The position numbers and the translations under genes were made by a program. Below are positions 1-7,533 of a stretch of DNA of 63,162 nt, piece by piece; position 1 is the first letter of the stretch, and each line of letters opens with the position of its first letter. Origin of the DNA: JBOFFC01 sp051648405 (GTDB lineage: Bacteria > Planctomycetota > Planctomycetia > Pirellulales > Lacipirellulaceae); the NCBI GenBank assembly GCA_051648405.1, contig JBOFFC010000007.1:1-63162 (forward strand). Direction: 5' to 3'. The notes beneath the pieces are model-generated. The model was given only the letters and a program-made list of their open reading frames with translations. It was not told where the DNA came from and did not search any database.

Positions 1-30
1 TGCGCTTAGGGCTCCCGCCCACGCTTCGGT
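1..30. repeat. partial REP-like element (right half)
   Basis: The window opens inside a copy of the palindrome that flanks the transposase gene further right. The terminal core GCTTAGGGCTCCC followed by a GCTTCGGT block is the same as at 1729-1754. Only the right arm and its outer flank are inside the window. It is therefore a third copy of the family, cut by the window edge. Confidence 0.7.
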
Positions 31-57
31 GTCGTCGTGTTTTCTTCTCCGCTCCCC

Positions 58-85
58 TTGACGCGCAAGGGGTCTCGGCTATCAT
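58..85 (+). promoter_or_regulatory. sigma-70-type promoter of the padR-like gene
   Basis: A TTGACG -35 box (58-63) and a TATCAT -10 box (80-85) are separated by 16 nt, each matching the consensus at five of six positions. The predicted start point near 92 falls inside the palindrome at 87-105. This leaves a leader of only about 20 nt before the ATG at 113. Confidence 0.6.
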
Positions 86-86
86 T

Positions 87-105
87 CCCCTAGCCACACT
101 AGGGG
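87..105. promoter_or_regulatory. candidate PadR operator palindrome
   Basis: CCCCTAG, five bases, then CTAGGGG form a perfect 7-bp inverted repeat. It sits just downstream of the -10 box and its right arm doubles as the ribosome binding site (AGGGG, 7 nt before the ATG). PadR proteins are dimeric repressors that commonly control their own promoter, so this is a natural autoregulatory site. Binding itself is inference. Confidence 0.5.
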
Positions 106-112
106 AACGCCG

Positions 113-490
113 ATGGCCGATCAAAAAACTGGTCCCAACCTCCCGCAGGGGAGCCTCGACCTGCTCGTCCTCCAGGCCCTCGAAGGGGGCCCCAAGCACG
201 GCTACCAGGTCGCGCGGCACCTGGCCGCGGCCAGCAACGACTTTCTGCGTGTGGAGGAGGGCTCGCTCTACCCGGCGCTGCACCGCCTCGAGCGCCGCGC
301 CTGGGTCCTCACCGAGTGGGGCCCCAGCGAGACGAACCGCCGCGCCAAGTACTACCGCCTGACGACCGCGGGTCGCAAGCAACTGCGCGTCGAGGTCGCC
401 AGTTGGCGGGCGATGGCCGAGGCGATCGGCAAGGTCATCGACGTCGGCCCGGCCCACCCGCGAGTGCTCCCCGAAGCGGGGGGCGCCTGA
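113..490 (+). CDS. PadR family transcriptional regulator
   Basis: A 125-residue winged-helix repressor of the PadR family, acting in the cytoplasm on DNA. The family pattern is clear: an N-terminal helix with SLDLLVLQAL, then GPKHGYQVA (about 26-34), the recognition block EEGSLYPALHRLE (about 48-60), and the wing RRAKYYRLTTAGRKQL (about 75-90). The length fits the short PadR-s2 subfamily. The ATG is supported by AGGGG seven bases upstream. The next gene starts three bases after the stop, so the two are very probably co-transcribed. In acidobacteria and planctomycetes such PadR genes usually precede a gene with a permease prefix domain, as here. The ligand is unknown. Confidence 0.93.
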   Translation: MADQKTGPNLPQGSLDLLVLQALEGGPKHGYQVARHLAAASNDFLRVEEGSLYPALHRLERRAWVLTEWGPSETNRRAKYYRLTTAGRKQLRVEVASWRAMAEAIGKVIDVGPAHPRVLPEAGGA

Positions 491-493
491 GCG

Positions 494-1603
494 ATGCCCG
501 GCTTCACGCTCCCCTACTGGCTGTGGCCGGGCGACGACCGGCCGCCCGAGGAAATCGAGGACGAGGTCCGCGAGGAGCTCGCCCTGCACCTCGAACTGCT
601 GACCGAGCGCCTGCGGCGTGAGGGGCTCGACCCCGCGACCGCCGAGCGCGTCGCCGCCGAGCGCTTCGGCGACGTGGAATCAATCGCGCGTGACTGCCGC
701 AAGATTCAACAAGGAGACCTCCTGATGCTCAAACGCGTTCAAGCGGTGCTGACGGGCCTGCTGCTCGTGGCCGTGGTCGCGGTCGGCTGGCAGCAGTGGC
801 GAATAGGGATGCAGCTTGACGGCACTGCAACCGTGATGGGTGAGTTCTCATCCCAACTCCGCGAGATCAGCGGCCGGCTGGCGATCATGCAGCCACCGCT
901 GGGGCAGGCAGCGGATGCGTCTGCCGGGGCCGGGGAAATGATGGGCGGCGAGGGAGAAAGGGGAATGGGAGGAATGGAAACGGGAGCGAGCCTTGGCGGC
1001 GGTGAACGCGCAATTCTGGCGCCAACGCCGGTGGTGATCCGCGTGATCGACGAAGACGGTAAGCCAATCCCGAAGGCGTCGATGACGATCTCCCACAGAA
1101 ACGACGAAGGCGAGGAGTACGGCGACTTCGACGTGAGCACCGACGACGACGGGGTCTACGTTCTTAAGCCGAAGAGGAACTGGGAGCACGTCGGCGCTTC
1201 GGTATCGGCTCGCGGCCGCGTCTTCACCTATACGGAAATCGCCCTTGGCGAGCTGGCGGCAGTGATCAGACTCCCGAAGGCACAGCAACAAACGCTGATC
1301 CTTCTCAACAGCGAAGGGAAGCCGATCCCCCGTGTCCGAGTCACGGCACACAGGCGAGTCGACTCTGACGGCAAAGAGTATGGCTTCGGTCATCCGACGC
1401 CGCACATGGCGAGGGCCGACGACCAAGGGAAGGTCGCGATCGACTGGTTCGCCCCCGGAGACGAGGCGTACCTCTACTGCAACGTCCCGCTCCAACCACA
1501 GATCATGGTCGCGGCGTTCGAGGTCCTCGGTGACCCCGACAAGCCGATCGAGGTCGAAGTGAAGCCACAATCGGGATTGGGGGGCGGCGGCGGGCAGTTC
1601 TGA
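494..1603 (+). CDS. PadR-coupled membrane protein: permease-prefix domain, one TM helix, extracytoplasmic beta-domains
   Basis: A 369-residue protein with an unusual composition. Residues 1-70 resemble the prefix domain normally found ahead of FtsX-type ABC permeases, including an acidic helix and ERFGDVESIARDC near 57-68. A single hydrophobic helix follows (about 82-99). The rest is not a permease: two similar segments beginning DEDGKPIP (about 184) and SEGKPIP (about 272) look like carboxypeptidase-regulatory-like beta-sandwich repeats. The tail is glycine-rich. The prefix probably stays in the cytoplasm and the repeats outside. Translation is probably coupled to the padR-like gene (3-nt gap). 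The function is unknown; a PadR-controlled surface or envelope-stress protein is a guess. Confidence 0.8.
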   Translation: MPGFTLPYWLWPGDDRPPEEIEDEVREELALHLELLTERLRREGLDPATAERVAAERFGDVESIARDCRKIQQGDLLMLKRVQAVLTGLLLVAVVAVGWQQWRIGMQLDGTATVMGEFSSQLREISGRLAIMQPPLGQAADASAGAGEMMGGEGERGMGGMETGASLGGGERAILAPTPVVIRVIDEDGKPIPKASMTISHRNDEGEEYGDFDVSTDDDGVYVLKPKRNWEHVGASVSARGRVFTYTEIALGELAAVIRLPKAQQQTLILLNSEGKPIPRVRVTAHRRVDSDGKEYGFGHPTPHMARADDQGKVAIDWFAPGDEAYLYCNVPLQPQIMVAAFEVLGDPDKPIEVEVKPQSGLGGGGGQF

Positions 1604-1666
1604 ACGCCCCGCGCGGATCGCGAGCGCGTCGTTGAGCGCGCGCGAACGAAGACCCCCACGCGCGCT

Positions 1667-1740
1667 GGGAGCCCTAAGCGTCAGCGCCGGGAGCGAAGTG
1701 GGTACCCGCCGCGCTCCCGGCGCTGGCGCTTAGGGCTCCC
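1667..1740. repeat. REP-like palindrome, left of the transposase
   Basis: An inverted repeat with 28-nt arms (1667-1694 and 1713-1740) that pair at 27 of 28 positions around an 18-nt spacer containing GGGTACC. The outer ends are GGGAGCCCTAAGCG and its complement. The spacer-proximal base pair is C-G here but T-A in the copy at 2403-2477, a compensatory change suggesting that the folded form is selected. It lies 85 nt upstream of the transposase start. Confidence 0.85.
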
Positions 1741-1799
1741 GCCTATGCTTCGGTTGCGCGGCGATTTCCTTGTTCTTTGCGGATGTCGCTTGCAATGAT

Positions 1800-1815
1800 G
1801 TGTACTTGTGTACAC
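1800..1815. promoter_or_regulatory. palindrome before the RAYT start
   Basis: GTGTAC, TTGT, GTACAC form a perfect 6-bp inverted repeat ending ten bases before the transposase ATG. No clear Shine-Dalgarno sequence is visible. The site could be an operator or a structure limiting translation of the transposase; neither is demonstrated. Confidence 0.4.
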
Positions 1816-1825
1816 ACTGTGACGC

Positions 1826-2413
1826 ATGCCCTACTGGTTGCTCACCAGCACGACCTACGGCACATGGCTCCCCGGCGACACGCGGGGGTCGGTGACCTCG
1901 GTCCGCGACGTGCGCCCCGGTGAAGGGCCGTCACCTGTGCGGCGTGAGCACAGCGTGTTTGGCGAGCCCTACGAACCTCCCAGTCGCCCTCTGCATCAGA
2001 GCGCCCGACGTTTGCTCGTGGCGCCCCCGGTGCGGCTCACGCGCGACCAGGCGCTGGTTGTCGTGCGGCAGTTTGTCGATACGGCGGCGTTCCGCGGGTG
2101 GCGACTCGTGGCCGCGGCCGTGATGGCGAACCATTTCCATGTAGTGCTCGGTGTCCGCGACGAGGCCGACCCGCGGAAGCTGCTCACCGACCTCAAGGCG
2201 TACGCGAGCCGAGGTTTGAACGCGGCTACGCTTGATCCGACCAACGAATCACCGTCTAACCGCAAGTGGTGGACGCGCAACGGCTCGCGACGACGACTGC
2301 CCGACCAAGCGGGGCTCGACGCGGCGGAGAACTACGTGCTGAGGAAGCAGCAGCACCCACTCGCGCTCTGGCCCACCAGCGAAGCGCCGCCGAAGCACGC
2401 GCGGGAGCCCTAA
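1826..2413 (+). CDS. REP-associated tyrosine transposase (RAYT, Y1/HUH family)
   Basis: A 195-residue single-strand endonuclease of the IS200-like Y1 superfamily. The metal-binding HUH motif is HFH (103-105, within MANHFHVVL). The likely nucleophile is Tyr170 in ENYVLRKQ. The N-terminus (PYWLLTSTTYGTWLPGD) and the KWWTRNG block are typical of RAYT proteins rather than mobile IS200 transposases. REP-like palindromes flank the gene on both sides, which is the diagnostic context. The stop codon TAA lies inside the left arm of the downstream palindrome, so the last residues are encoded by the repeat. RAYTs are usually single-copy, domesticated, and responsible for spreading REPs. Catalytic residues look intact. 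Confidence 0.9.
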   Translation: MPYWLLTSTTYGTWLPGDTRGSVTSVRDVRPGEGPSPVRREHSVFGEPYEPPSRPLHQSARRLLVAPPVRLTRDQALVVVRQFVDTAAFRGWRLVAAAVMANHFHVVLGVRDEADPRKLLTDLKAYASRGLNAATLDPTNESPSNRKWWTRNGSRRRLPDQAGLDAAENYVLRKQQHPLALWPTSEAPPKHAREP

Positions 2414-2477
2414 GCGCCAGCGCCGGGAGTTGAATCGGGTACACGGCGCACTCCCGGCGCTCGCGCTTAGGGCTCCC
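2403..2477. repeat. REP-like palindrome, right of the transposase
   Basis: Inverted repeat with 28-nt arms (2403-2430 and 2450-2477), 27 of 28 positions paired, around a 19-nt spacer that again contains GGGTAC. It matches the copy at 1667-1740 nearly base for base. It includes the transposase stop codon. A further half-core, AGGGCTCCC, follows at about 2487-2495. Confidence 0.85.
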
Positions 2478-2601
2478 AACTTGTTGAGGGCTCCCAAGTG
2501 CGTGTCGCCCCTCCCAGCGTGCCCTGCGAACTCTTGCTACGATACGCCCTGCGGCTGGTCCGACCGAGCCCAGCACCGCGAGGCCTATCTCCTTACACGC
2601 C

Positions 2602-3777
2602 ATGCACTTCCGCACCCGCGCTATTCACGTTGGCCAAGAGCATGACCCCGCCACGGGGGCGGTCGTGCCGCCGATTCACCTCGCCACGACCTTCGTCCAG
2701 CCGGGGGCTGGCAAGTGGGGGGAGTACGACTACTCGCGCAGCGGCAACCCCACGCGGTCGGCGCTCGAGACGACCGTCGCGTCGCTCGAGGGGTGCGGGC
2801 CCAATGGGGGGGCGCTCGCGTTTGCCAGCGGCATGGCGGCCACGGCCTGCGTGATCGCGTCGCTCCGCTCGGGGGACCACGTCCTGGCGTGCAGCGACCT
2901 GTACGGCGGCACCTACCGCCTGTTGCACAAGATTGCCGAGCGGGCCGGGGTCCGCGTGACCATGGCCGACTCGACCGACCTGGCGGCGTTCGAGCGGGCT
3001 TTCGACCCGGCGACGAAGCTCGTCTGGATCGAGTCGCCGGGCAACCCGCGGCTTTCGATCACCGACATCGCGGCAGTCGCCGAGCTGGCGCACGCCAAGG
3101 GCGCCCTGTTGGCGTGCGACAACACGTTCGCCACGCCGGTGCTCACCAGGCCGCTCGAGCTGGGGGCCGACATTGTCATGCACTCGGCGACCAAGTACTA
3201 CGGCGGCCACAGCGACGTGATGGGGGGCCTGCTGGCGGCCCGCGACCGTGCCCTCTACGCCGACCTGAAGATGGTGCAGAATGCCACGGGAGGGATTATG
3301 GCGCCCCTGGAGTCGTTCCTGTGCTCGCGCGGCGTGAAGACGCTCGAACTGCGGGTCCGCGAGCAGTCGAAGACGGCGATGGCGCTCGCCGAGTGGCTCG
3401 TCGATCGGCCCGAGGTGGCGCTCGTCAACTACCCCGGCCTGCCGACGCACCCCGGGCACAGCATCGCCAAGCGGCAGATGGACGGCGCGTTCGGGGCGAT
3501 AATCTCGCTCGAATTGAAGGGGACCGCCGGCCGCTCGCCCCTCGACGCGGCCAAGCGGTTCGTCGATTCGACCGAGTTGTTCAAGCTGGCGGTGAGCCTC
3601 GGCGCCGTCGAAAGCCTGATCGCCCAGCCGGCGACGATGTCGCACGCCAGCTACAGCCCCGAGGACCGCGCTAAGTACGGCATCGCCGACGGCCTGGTGC
3701 GGCTCTCGGTCGGCCTTGAGGCGCTCGAAGACCTGCGTGCCGACCTAGAGCAGGCGCTCGGCAAGGCCTCTGCCTGA
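2602..3777 (+). CDS. PLP-dependent trans-sulfuration enzyme (cystathionine gamma-synthase/lyase type)
   Basis: A 391-residue fold-type I PLP enzyme of the Cys/Met metabolism family, cytoplasmic. Visible hallmarks are YDYSRSGNPTR (about 42-52), the SGMAA phosphate-binding turn (about 76-80), Asp173 of ACDNTFATP contacting the pyridine ring, and the Schiff-base Lys198 in SATKYYGGHSDVMGG. The length is normal for the family. It interconverts cysteine, homocysteine and cystathionine; sequence alone does not separate the synthase (metB) from the lyase. No other methionine gene is adjacent and it appears monocistronic. The ATG at 2602 gives the standard N-terminus (FRTRAIHVGQ). Confidence 0.9.
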   Translation: MHFRTRAIHVGQEHDPATGAVVPPIHLATTFVQPGAGKWGEYDYSRSGNPTRSALETTVASLEGCGPNGGALAFASGMAATACVIASLRSGDHVLACSDLYGGTYRLLHKIAERAGVRVTMADSTDLAAFERAFDPATKLVWIESPGNPRLSITDIAAVAELAHAKGALLACDNTFATPVLTRPLELGADIVMHSATKYYGGHSDVMGGLLAARDRALYADLKMVQNATGGIMAPLESFLCSRGVKTLELRVREQSKTAMALAEWLVDRPEVALVNYPGLPTHPGHSIAKRQMDGAFGAIISLELKGTAGRSPLDAAKRFVDSTELFKLAVSLGAVESLIAQPATMSHASYSPEDRAKYGIADGLVRLSVGLEALEDLRADLEQALGKASA

Positions 3778-3785
3778 CGGGCGGG

Positions 3786-3950
3786 AACCGCCACGACGCC
3801 ACGAGCGCCAAGGACGCTGAGAAATGAAACCACAAGTGGACACAGATCAACACAGATGACGTGCCTGATCCTCTATCTGTGCTGATCCGGTTCATCGGTG
3901 TTTTCTTTGTTTTTCGTTGCGTCCTTGGCGCTCTTGGCGTCTTGGCGGTT
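3786..3950. repeat. nested inverted repeat of 9-nt and 10/11-nt periodic units
   Basis: Outer arms of 32 nt (3786-3817 and 3919-3950) pair at 30 of 32 positions. Each arm is itself a run of 9-nt units of the type CCACGACGC, CACGAGCGC, CAAGGACGC. Inner arms (3841-3859 and about 3875-3900) carry CACAGATCAACACAGAT and its near complement. The block fills the space between the trans-sulfuration gene and the following gene. The inner unit is related to the repeats at 5931-6051 and 30055-30213. It does not appear to encode protein. Confidence 0.8.
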
Positions 3951-3981
3951 ACCGTCCTTACGAGCCCGTGGAGAGTCGATC

Positions 3982-4893
3982 ATGCAGCTCGGGTTTGTTT
4001 CGGCGATCCTCGTGGACCAGCCGCTGGAGGAAGTGCTGCGCTTCGCGGCGGGGGAGGGGTTCGACTGCGTCGAGGTCCTCTGCTGGCCCCCGGGGGGGCC
4101 GGACCGCAAGTACGGCGGGGTCTGCCACCTGGACGTGACCGACTTCACGCGGGCGAAGGCGGACGACACCCGCGCTCTGATCGACAAGCACGGCGTGGCG
4201 TTCTCGGCCCTGGGGTACTACTCGATCCCGCTTTCGGCCGACGAAGAGCAGGCCTCGGTCGCGCAGTCGCACCTGCGGAAGGTGATCGACGCGGCCCACC
4301 TGCTGGGGCTCTCGACGATCAACTCGTTCGTCGGCGCCCACTACCAGATGACGCTCGAGCAGAACTTCGAGCGGTTCGAGGCGGTCTGGCCGGCGATCGT
4401 CCGCCACGCCGAGGAGCGGCACGTACGTATCGGCATCGAGAACTGCCCGATGCTGTGGCGCGACACGTGGCCGTTTGGGCTCAACTTGGCCCACTCGCCT
4501 GCCGTCTGGCGGCGGATGTTCGCGGCGATCCCGTCGAGTAGCTTCGGGCTGAACTACGACCCGTCGCACCTGCGAATGCAACTGATGGACCCGATCGCGC
4601 CGATCGAGGAGTTCGGGTCGCGGATCTTTCACACGCACGCCAAGGACATGCGGATCGACCACCGGAAGCTCGACGAACGCGGCACGCTCGCGCTGCCGAT
4701 GGACCGCGCGACCGCCAAGCTCCCCGGCCTCGGGGACATCGACTGGGGTCGCTGGATCGGCGCCCTGGGGGACGTCGGGTACGACGGCCCCGTCTGCATC
4801 GAGGTCGAGGACGAGGCCTACACCGGCTCGCTCGAAGCGCGGCAGCGTTCGCTGCGAATCAGCCGAAACAACCTGCGACCGTTGATCGGGTGA
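3982..4893 (+). CDS. sugar phosphate isomerase/epimerase-like TIM-barrel protein
   Basis: A 303-residue protein of the xylose-isomerase-like (AP-endonuclease 2) TIM-barrel superfamily, cytoplasmic. Metal-ligand segments expected for the fold are visible: IGIENCPM, FHTHAKDM and the C-terminal CIEVEDEAY. I start at the ATG at 3982, preceded by GTGGAGAG, because the in-frame extension to 3898 is encoded by the inverted repeat. Such proteins are often sugar epimerases or inositol-catabolism enzymes, and planctomycetes carry many. The substrate cannot be assigned. It faces the deacetylase gene convergently across a short repeat-containing spacer. Confidence 0.87.
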   Translation: MQLGFVSAILVDQPLEEVLRFAAGEGFDCVEVLCWPPGGPDRKYGGVCHLDVTDFTRAKADDTRALIDKHGVAFSALGYYSIPLSADEEQASVAQSHLRKVIDAAHLLGLSTINSFVGAHYQMTLEQNFERFEAVWPAIVRHAEERHVRIGIENCPMLWRDTWPFGLNLAHSPAVWRRMFAAIPSSSFGLNYDPSHLRMQLMDPIAPIEEFGSRIFHTHAKDMRIDHRKLDERGTLALPMDRATAKLPGLGDIDWGRWIGALGDVGYDGPVCIEVEDEAYTGSLEARQRSLRISRNNLRPLIG

Positions 4894-4894
4894 G

Positions 4895-4983
4895 GATGGG
4901 GAGATGACAGATGGCAGATGGTAGAGAAAAGAGCGGAACGCCGTTTCTTCCTGTACATCCGCTCCTTTGTCTTGTGCATCCTG
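4895..4983. repeat. GATG-type heptamer repeat between convergent genes
   Basis: From 4895 come GATGGGGA, GATGACA, GATGGCA, GATGGTA, GAG, a 7-nt period with one 8-nt unit. A second block (about 4948-4983) contains CATCC and CATCCTGT elements in the opposite sense. The spacer separates two convergent genes. The family recurs at 44314-44349 and 53036-53190. Confidence 0.6.
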
Positions 4984-5916
4984 TCAGGTTTCCTTCGCGT
5001 GCTCCGCGGTGGTGACGACCCGTCGCCCGTCGGCAAGCGACTTGAGCACGTCGGATAGTAGACGGAGCTTCGTCTCCCGCGGCAGTCGCATCCCGGGGAA
5101 GTAGGCGAGCTGCGGTTCGTCCTCTTCGCCGAGGAAGTCGAGCGGGTGGAGCAGCAGCGAGGGGGCCACGCCGCGCAGGCGGCAGAGCCGCATCGCGCTC
5201 CGCCAGTAAGCGTTGGCCGCGGCGAGTGAGCGCTGCGCGAGGAACGACACGTAGGTGAAGTGGATCGGCGCGCGGGTCAGGGGCATCGTCGTGACCGGCA
5301 GCTCCACCAGCGGCCCGGCGGCCGTCGCGACGCGGTGCGGCCGGAGGTCGCGCAGCGCGTCGGCCAGCGACGCGAACCGCTGCTCTGGTGGCGACGCTTC
5401 CCCTTGCGTCTGCGGCTTAGCCCCAAACCCCGTGAAGCGGCAGTAGGCCCGCGCCATCGGCCCGACGATCGTCGGGAAGACGCTCGTGTCGTACGCGTAG
5501 CCGCGCCGCGCGAGGATCGCCAGCAGCTCGGGGGACCAACTGAAGCCCGGGGCGCGGAAGCCCGTGGGGCGTTCCCCGGTGATCGCGAAGAGCAGGTCTT
5601 CCGTGGCGGCGACCTCGCGCTCGATCTGATCGGCGGGGAGCGCGCCAAGCCACGGGTAGTGCGACTGGCTGTGGTTGGCGAGCTCGAACCCCAGCGTGTG
5701 GAGACGCCGAGCATTCTCCGCAACTGCGTCGCGCGCGAGGTCCTCTCCGACGAAGAAGAACGTGCAGCCGAGCGAGCGCTCGCCGAGGAAGTCGGCGACC
5801 TGCGGGAGCAGCTCGACCAGGTAGCTGGGGCGCGACTCCCACGCCGCGTCGCCGTGCGAGCGGACGTACGCCCACTTATCGTCCACGTCGATCGAGAGGC
5901 TGGCGATCGTGCTCAT
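4984..5916 (-). CDS. polysaccharide deacetylase family protein
   Basis: A 310-residue NodB-fold deacetylase, last gene of the exopolysaccharide locus. Motif 1 is LSIDVDDKW (Asp10, Asp12, Asp13); motif 2 is NHSQSH (His82, His86), the zinc-binding H-x3-H; motif 3 is RAPGFSW (Arg121). This pattern matches the DUF3473/XrtA-associated type of deacetylase found in EPS clusters, which removes N-acetyl groups from the polymer or its precursor. The ATG at 5916 is chosen because in-frame sequence further upstream is repeat DNA. No signal peptide is evident, so it probably acts in the cytoplasm or on lipid-linked intermediates. Confidence 0.88.
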   Translation of the reverse strand: MSTIASLSIDVDDKWAYVRSHGDAAWESRPSYLVELLPQVADFLGERSLGCTFFFVGEDLARDAVAENARRLHTLGFELANHSQSHYPWLGALPADQIEREVAATEDLLFAITGERPTGFRAPGFSWSPELLAILARRGYAYDTSVFPTIVGPMARAYCRFTGFGAKPQTQGEASPPEQRFASLADALRDLRPHRVATAAGPLVELPVTTMPLTRAPIHFTYVSFLAQRSLAAANAYWRSAMRLCRLRGVAPSLLLHPLDFLGEEDEPQLAYFPGMRLPRETKLRLLSDVLKSLADGRRVVTTAEHAKET

Positions 5917-5930
5917 AGGGACGACGAATG

Positions 5931-6051
5931 GCCGCAGGTACGCGCGGACGCACACCGATGAAACGATCGACACGCGTGAAGCCGGCGCGCCTTGGTCGCG
6001 AGTTTCGGCGTCGTCGGCGCTGATCTGCGTCGATCTGCGTTCATCTGCGGC
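5931..6051. repeat. inverted repeat of GATCTGCGT-type 10-nt units
   Basis: The right part (6020-6051) is three consecutive 10-nt units, CTGATCTGCG, TCGATCTGCG and TTCATCTGCG, followed by GC. The left part begins GCCGCAG (5931) and holds diverged units in the opposite sense, including ACACCGATGAA. The element lies between the deacetylase start and the stop of the FAD enzyme, so it interrupts an otherwise tight operon. It is related to the inner repeat at 3841-3900 and to 30055-30213. Confidence 0.65.
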
Positions 6052-7532
6052 TATTCGTCCCGTCGTCCGGCGGCGATCGCCGAGGCAAGCACCCCTTCGA
6101 CCGCCTCGTCGGCGACCTGGATCGTCTCGTTGACGTTCAGGTTTCCCTTGAGGATTTGGGCCGAGTTGACGGCCCAAATCCCCGGCACGGCCGTCTTCAT
6201 CGGCGGCAACCGCTCGCTGTAGCCGATCGTCGGCATCGCCATCACGTGCTTGACGCGCGACACGCGGAAGGCGACGACCTGGTCGCGTGAGAAATGCGGG
6301 TGCATCTTCTCCAGCGCGCCGAGCCACTCATCACGGAGCTCGTCGTCACTCTTGTCGAACACCGGGTCGCCCGGCATCGCGTATTTCGGCAGGTAGACCA
6401 GCGCGCGACCCCCCAGCTCGGCCGGATCGACGATCGTCGTCATCTCGATCACCGCCGTGAGCGGGACCCAGCCGTCGATGATGTTGGTGACGTAGTACGG
6501 CGTGATCGGCGTCTTCAGCAGCAGCGACGCGCAGACGATCCCCAGGTACTCGATCCCCTCGTGGCGGCGTCGTTCGTCGTCCGCGAGGTCGGGGACGGCC
6601 CGCGTGATGATCGGCGACGGTGTGGTGAAGACAACGTGGTCGAAGCGGAGCGTCAGCCCGTCGGAGGCCCCGCCGAGCGTGACCTCGACGCCGCCGTCGG
6701 CGTGCGCCGCCGCGCGGGCGACGGGCGAAGCGGTGCGGATCGTCACCCCGTCTTCTCGGAGCGACTCGGCCAGCCTCTCCAGCAACCGCGCGTAGCCGCC
6801 GCGGACGTAGCCGAACATCTCCTTCTTGAGCCCCGTCCTGCGGGCCGCGTACATCCGCGCGATGTACGCCCAGATGAACGTCGCCGAGGTGTTCTTGTAC
6901 GCCTCGCCTGCCTTGGCGTTCAGCAGCGGCAGCCAGACCTTGTTGAACGCGCCGTCGCCCGACCATTTGCGGAGCCAATCGGCGACCGGGACCCGCTCGA
7001 GCGTCCGCCAGTCCTTGATCTTCGAACCGAAGAAGATCGTCAGCCCCAGGCGGAACTTCTCGTACAGGTTCAGCGGCGGGAACGTCAGGAACTCGATCGC
7101 TGACGACATCGAGTGCATCTTGCCACCGCAGTAGAACCCGGTCTTGGTCTCGACCCAGCGGACGTCGTCGGTGAGGCCGATGTCGTCGATCAGCTTCCGC
7201 AGCCGCGTGTCCGAGAGGAGCGTGACGTGGTAGTGCCGGTCCCAGGTCAGCGGCGGCGCGTCGGGCGTGTCGTCCGGCTTGAGCGACCAGACGCTGGCGA
7301 GGCCCCCCAGCTCGGGGGCCGCTTCAAGGACCGTAACCCGCACCCCGAGGCGCGCCAGCCGCTGCGCGAGCGCGAGCCCCAGCATCCCCCCGCCGACGAC
7401 GCACCAATGCGCCTGCGGGCCGGACTGGTCGGCGCCCGGCGAGGCCGGTGCTTCAACTACGGTCGGGTCGTTCACCGGGCGGACGTCGCAGGAGGTTGGT
7501 CGGAGGAGGAAGGAAGCGCGGTCTGTCGCCAC
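6051..7532 (-). CDS. FAD-dependent oxidoreductase (amine-oxidase/protoporphyrinogen-oxidase-like)
   Basis: A 493-residue flavoprotein. The N-terminal Rossmann motif VVGGGMLGLALAQRLARLG (about 45-63) is followed by the second conserved stretch VTVLEAAPELGGLAS. The length and layout match the NAD(P)-binding amine oxidase family. Relatives within planctomycete and myxobacterial EPS loci sit next to a GT2 and a deacetylase, as here, and are thought to modify a sugar or lipid-linked intermediate; that role is inference. About 40 residues precede the FAD motif, so the true start may be internal. It starts one base after the stop of the upstream GT2 gene. Confidence 0.85.
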   Translation of the reverse strand: MATDRASFLLRPTSCDVRPVNDPTVVEAPASPGADQSGPQAHWCVVGGGMLGLALAQRLARLGVRVTVLEAAPELGGLASVWSLKPDDTPDAPPLTWDRHYHVTLLSDTRLRKLIDDIGLTDDVRWVETKTGFYCGGKMHSMSSAIEFLTFPPLNLYEKFRLGLTIFFGSKIKDWRTLERVPVADWLRKWSGDGAFNKVWLPLLNAKAGEAYKNTSATFIWAYIARMYAARRTGLKKEMFGYVRGGYARLLERLAESLREDGVTIRTASPVARAAAHADGGVEVTLGGASDGLTLRFDHVVFTTPSPIITRAVPDLADDERRRHEGIEYLGIVCASLLLKTPITPYYVTNIIDGWVPLTAVIEMTTIVDPAELGGRALVYLPKYAMPGDPVFDKSDDELRDEWLGALEKMHPHFSRDQVVAFRVSRVKHVMAMPTIGYSERLPPMKTAVPGIWAVNSAQILKGNLNVNETIQVADEAVEGVLASAIAAGRRDE

Positions 7533-7533
7533 A

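Noticed and set aside
1667..2477. Complete mobile insertion sequence (IS200/IS605 type)
   Set aside because: The transposase has RAYT rather than IS200 character, there is no accessory TnpB, and the flanks are REP-like palindromes rather than subterminal hairpins with defined cleavage sites.
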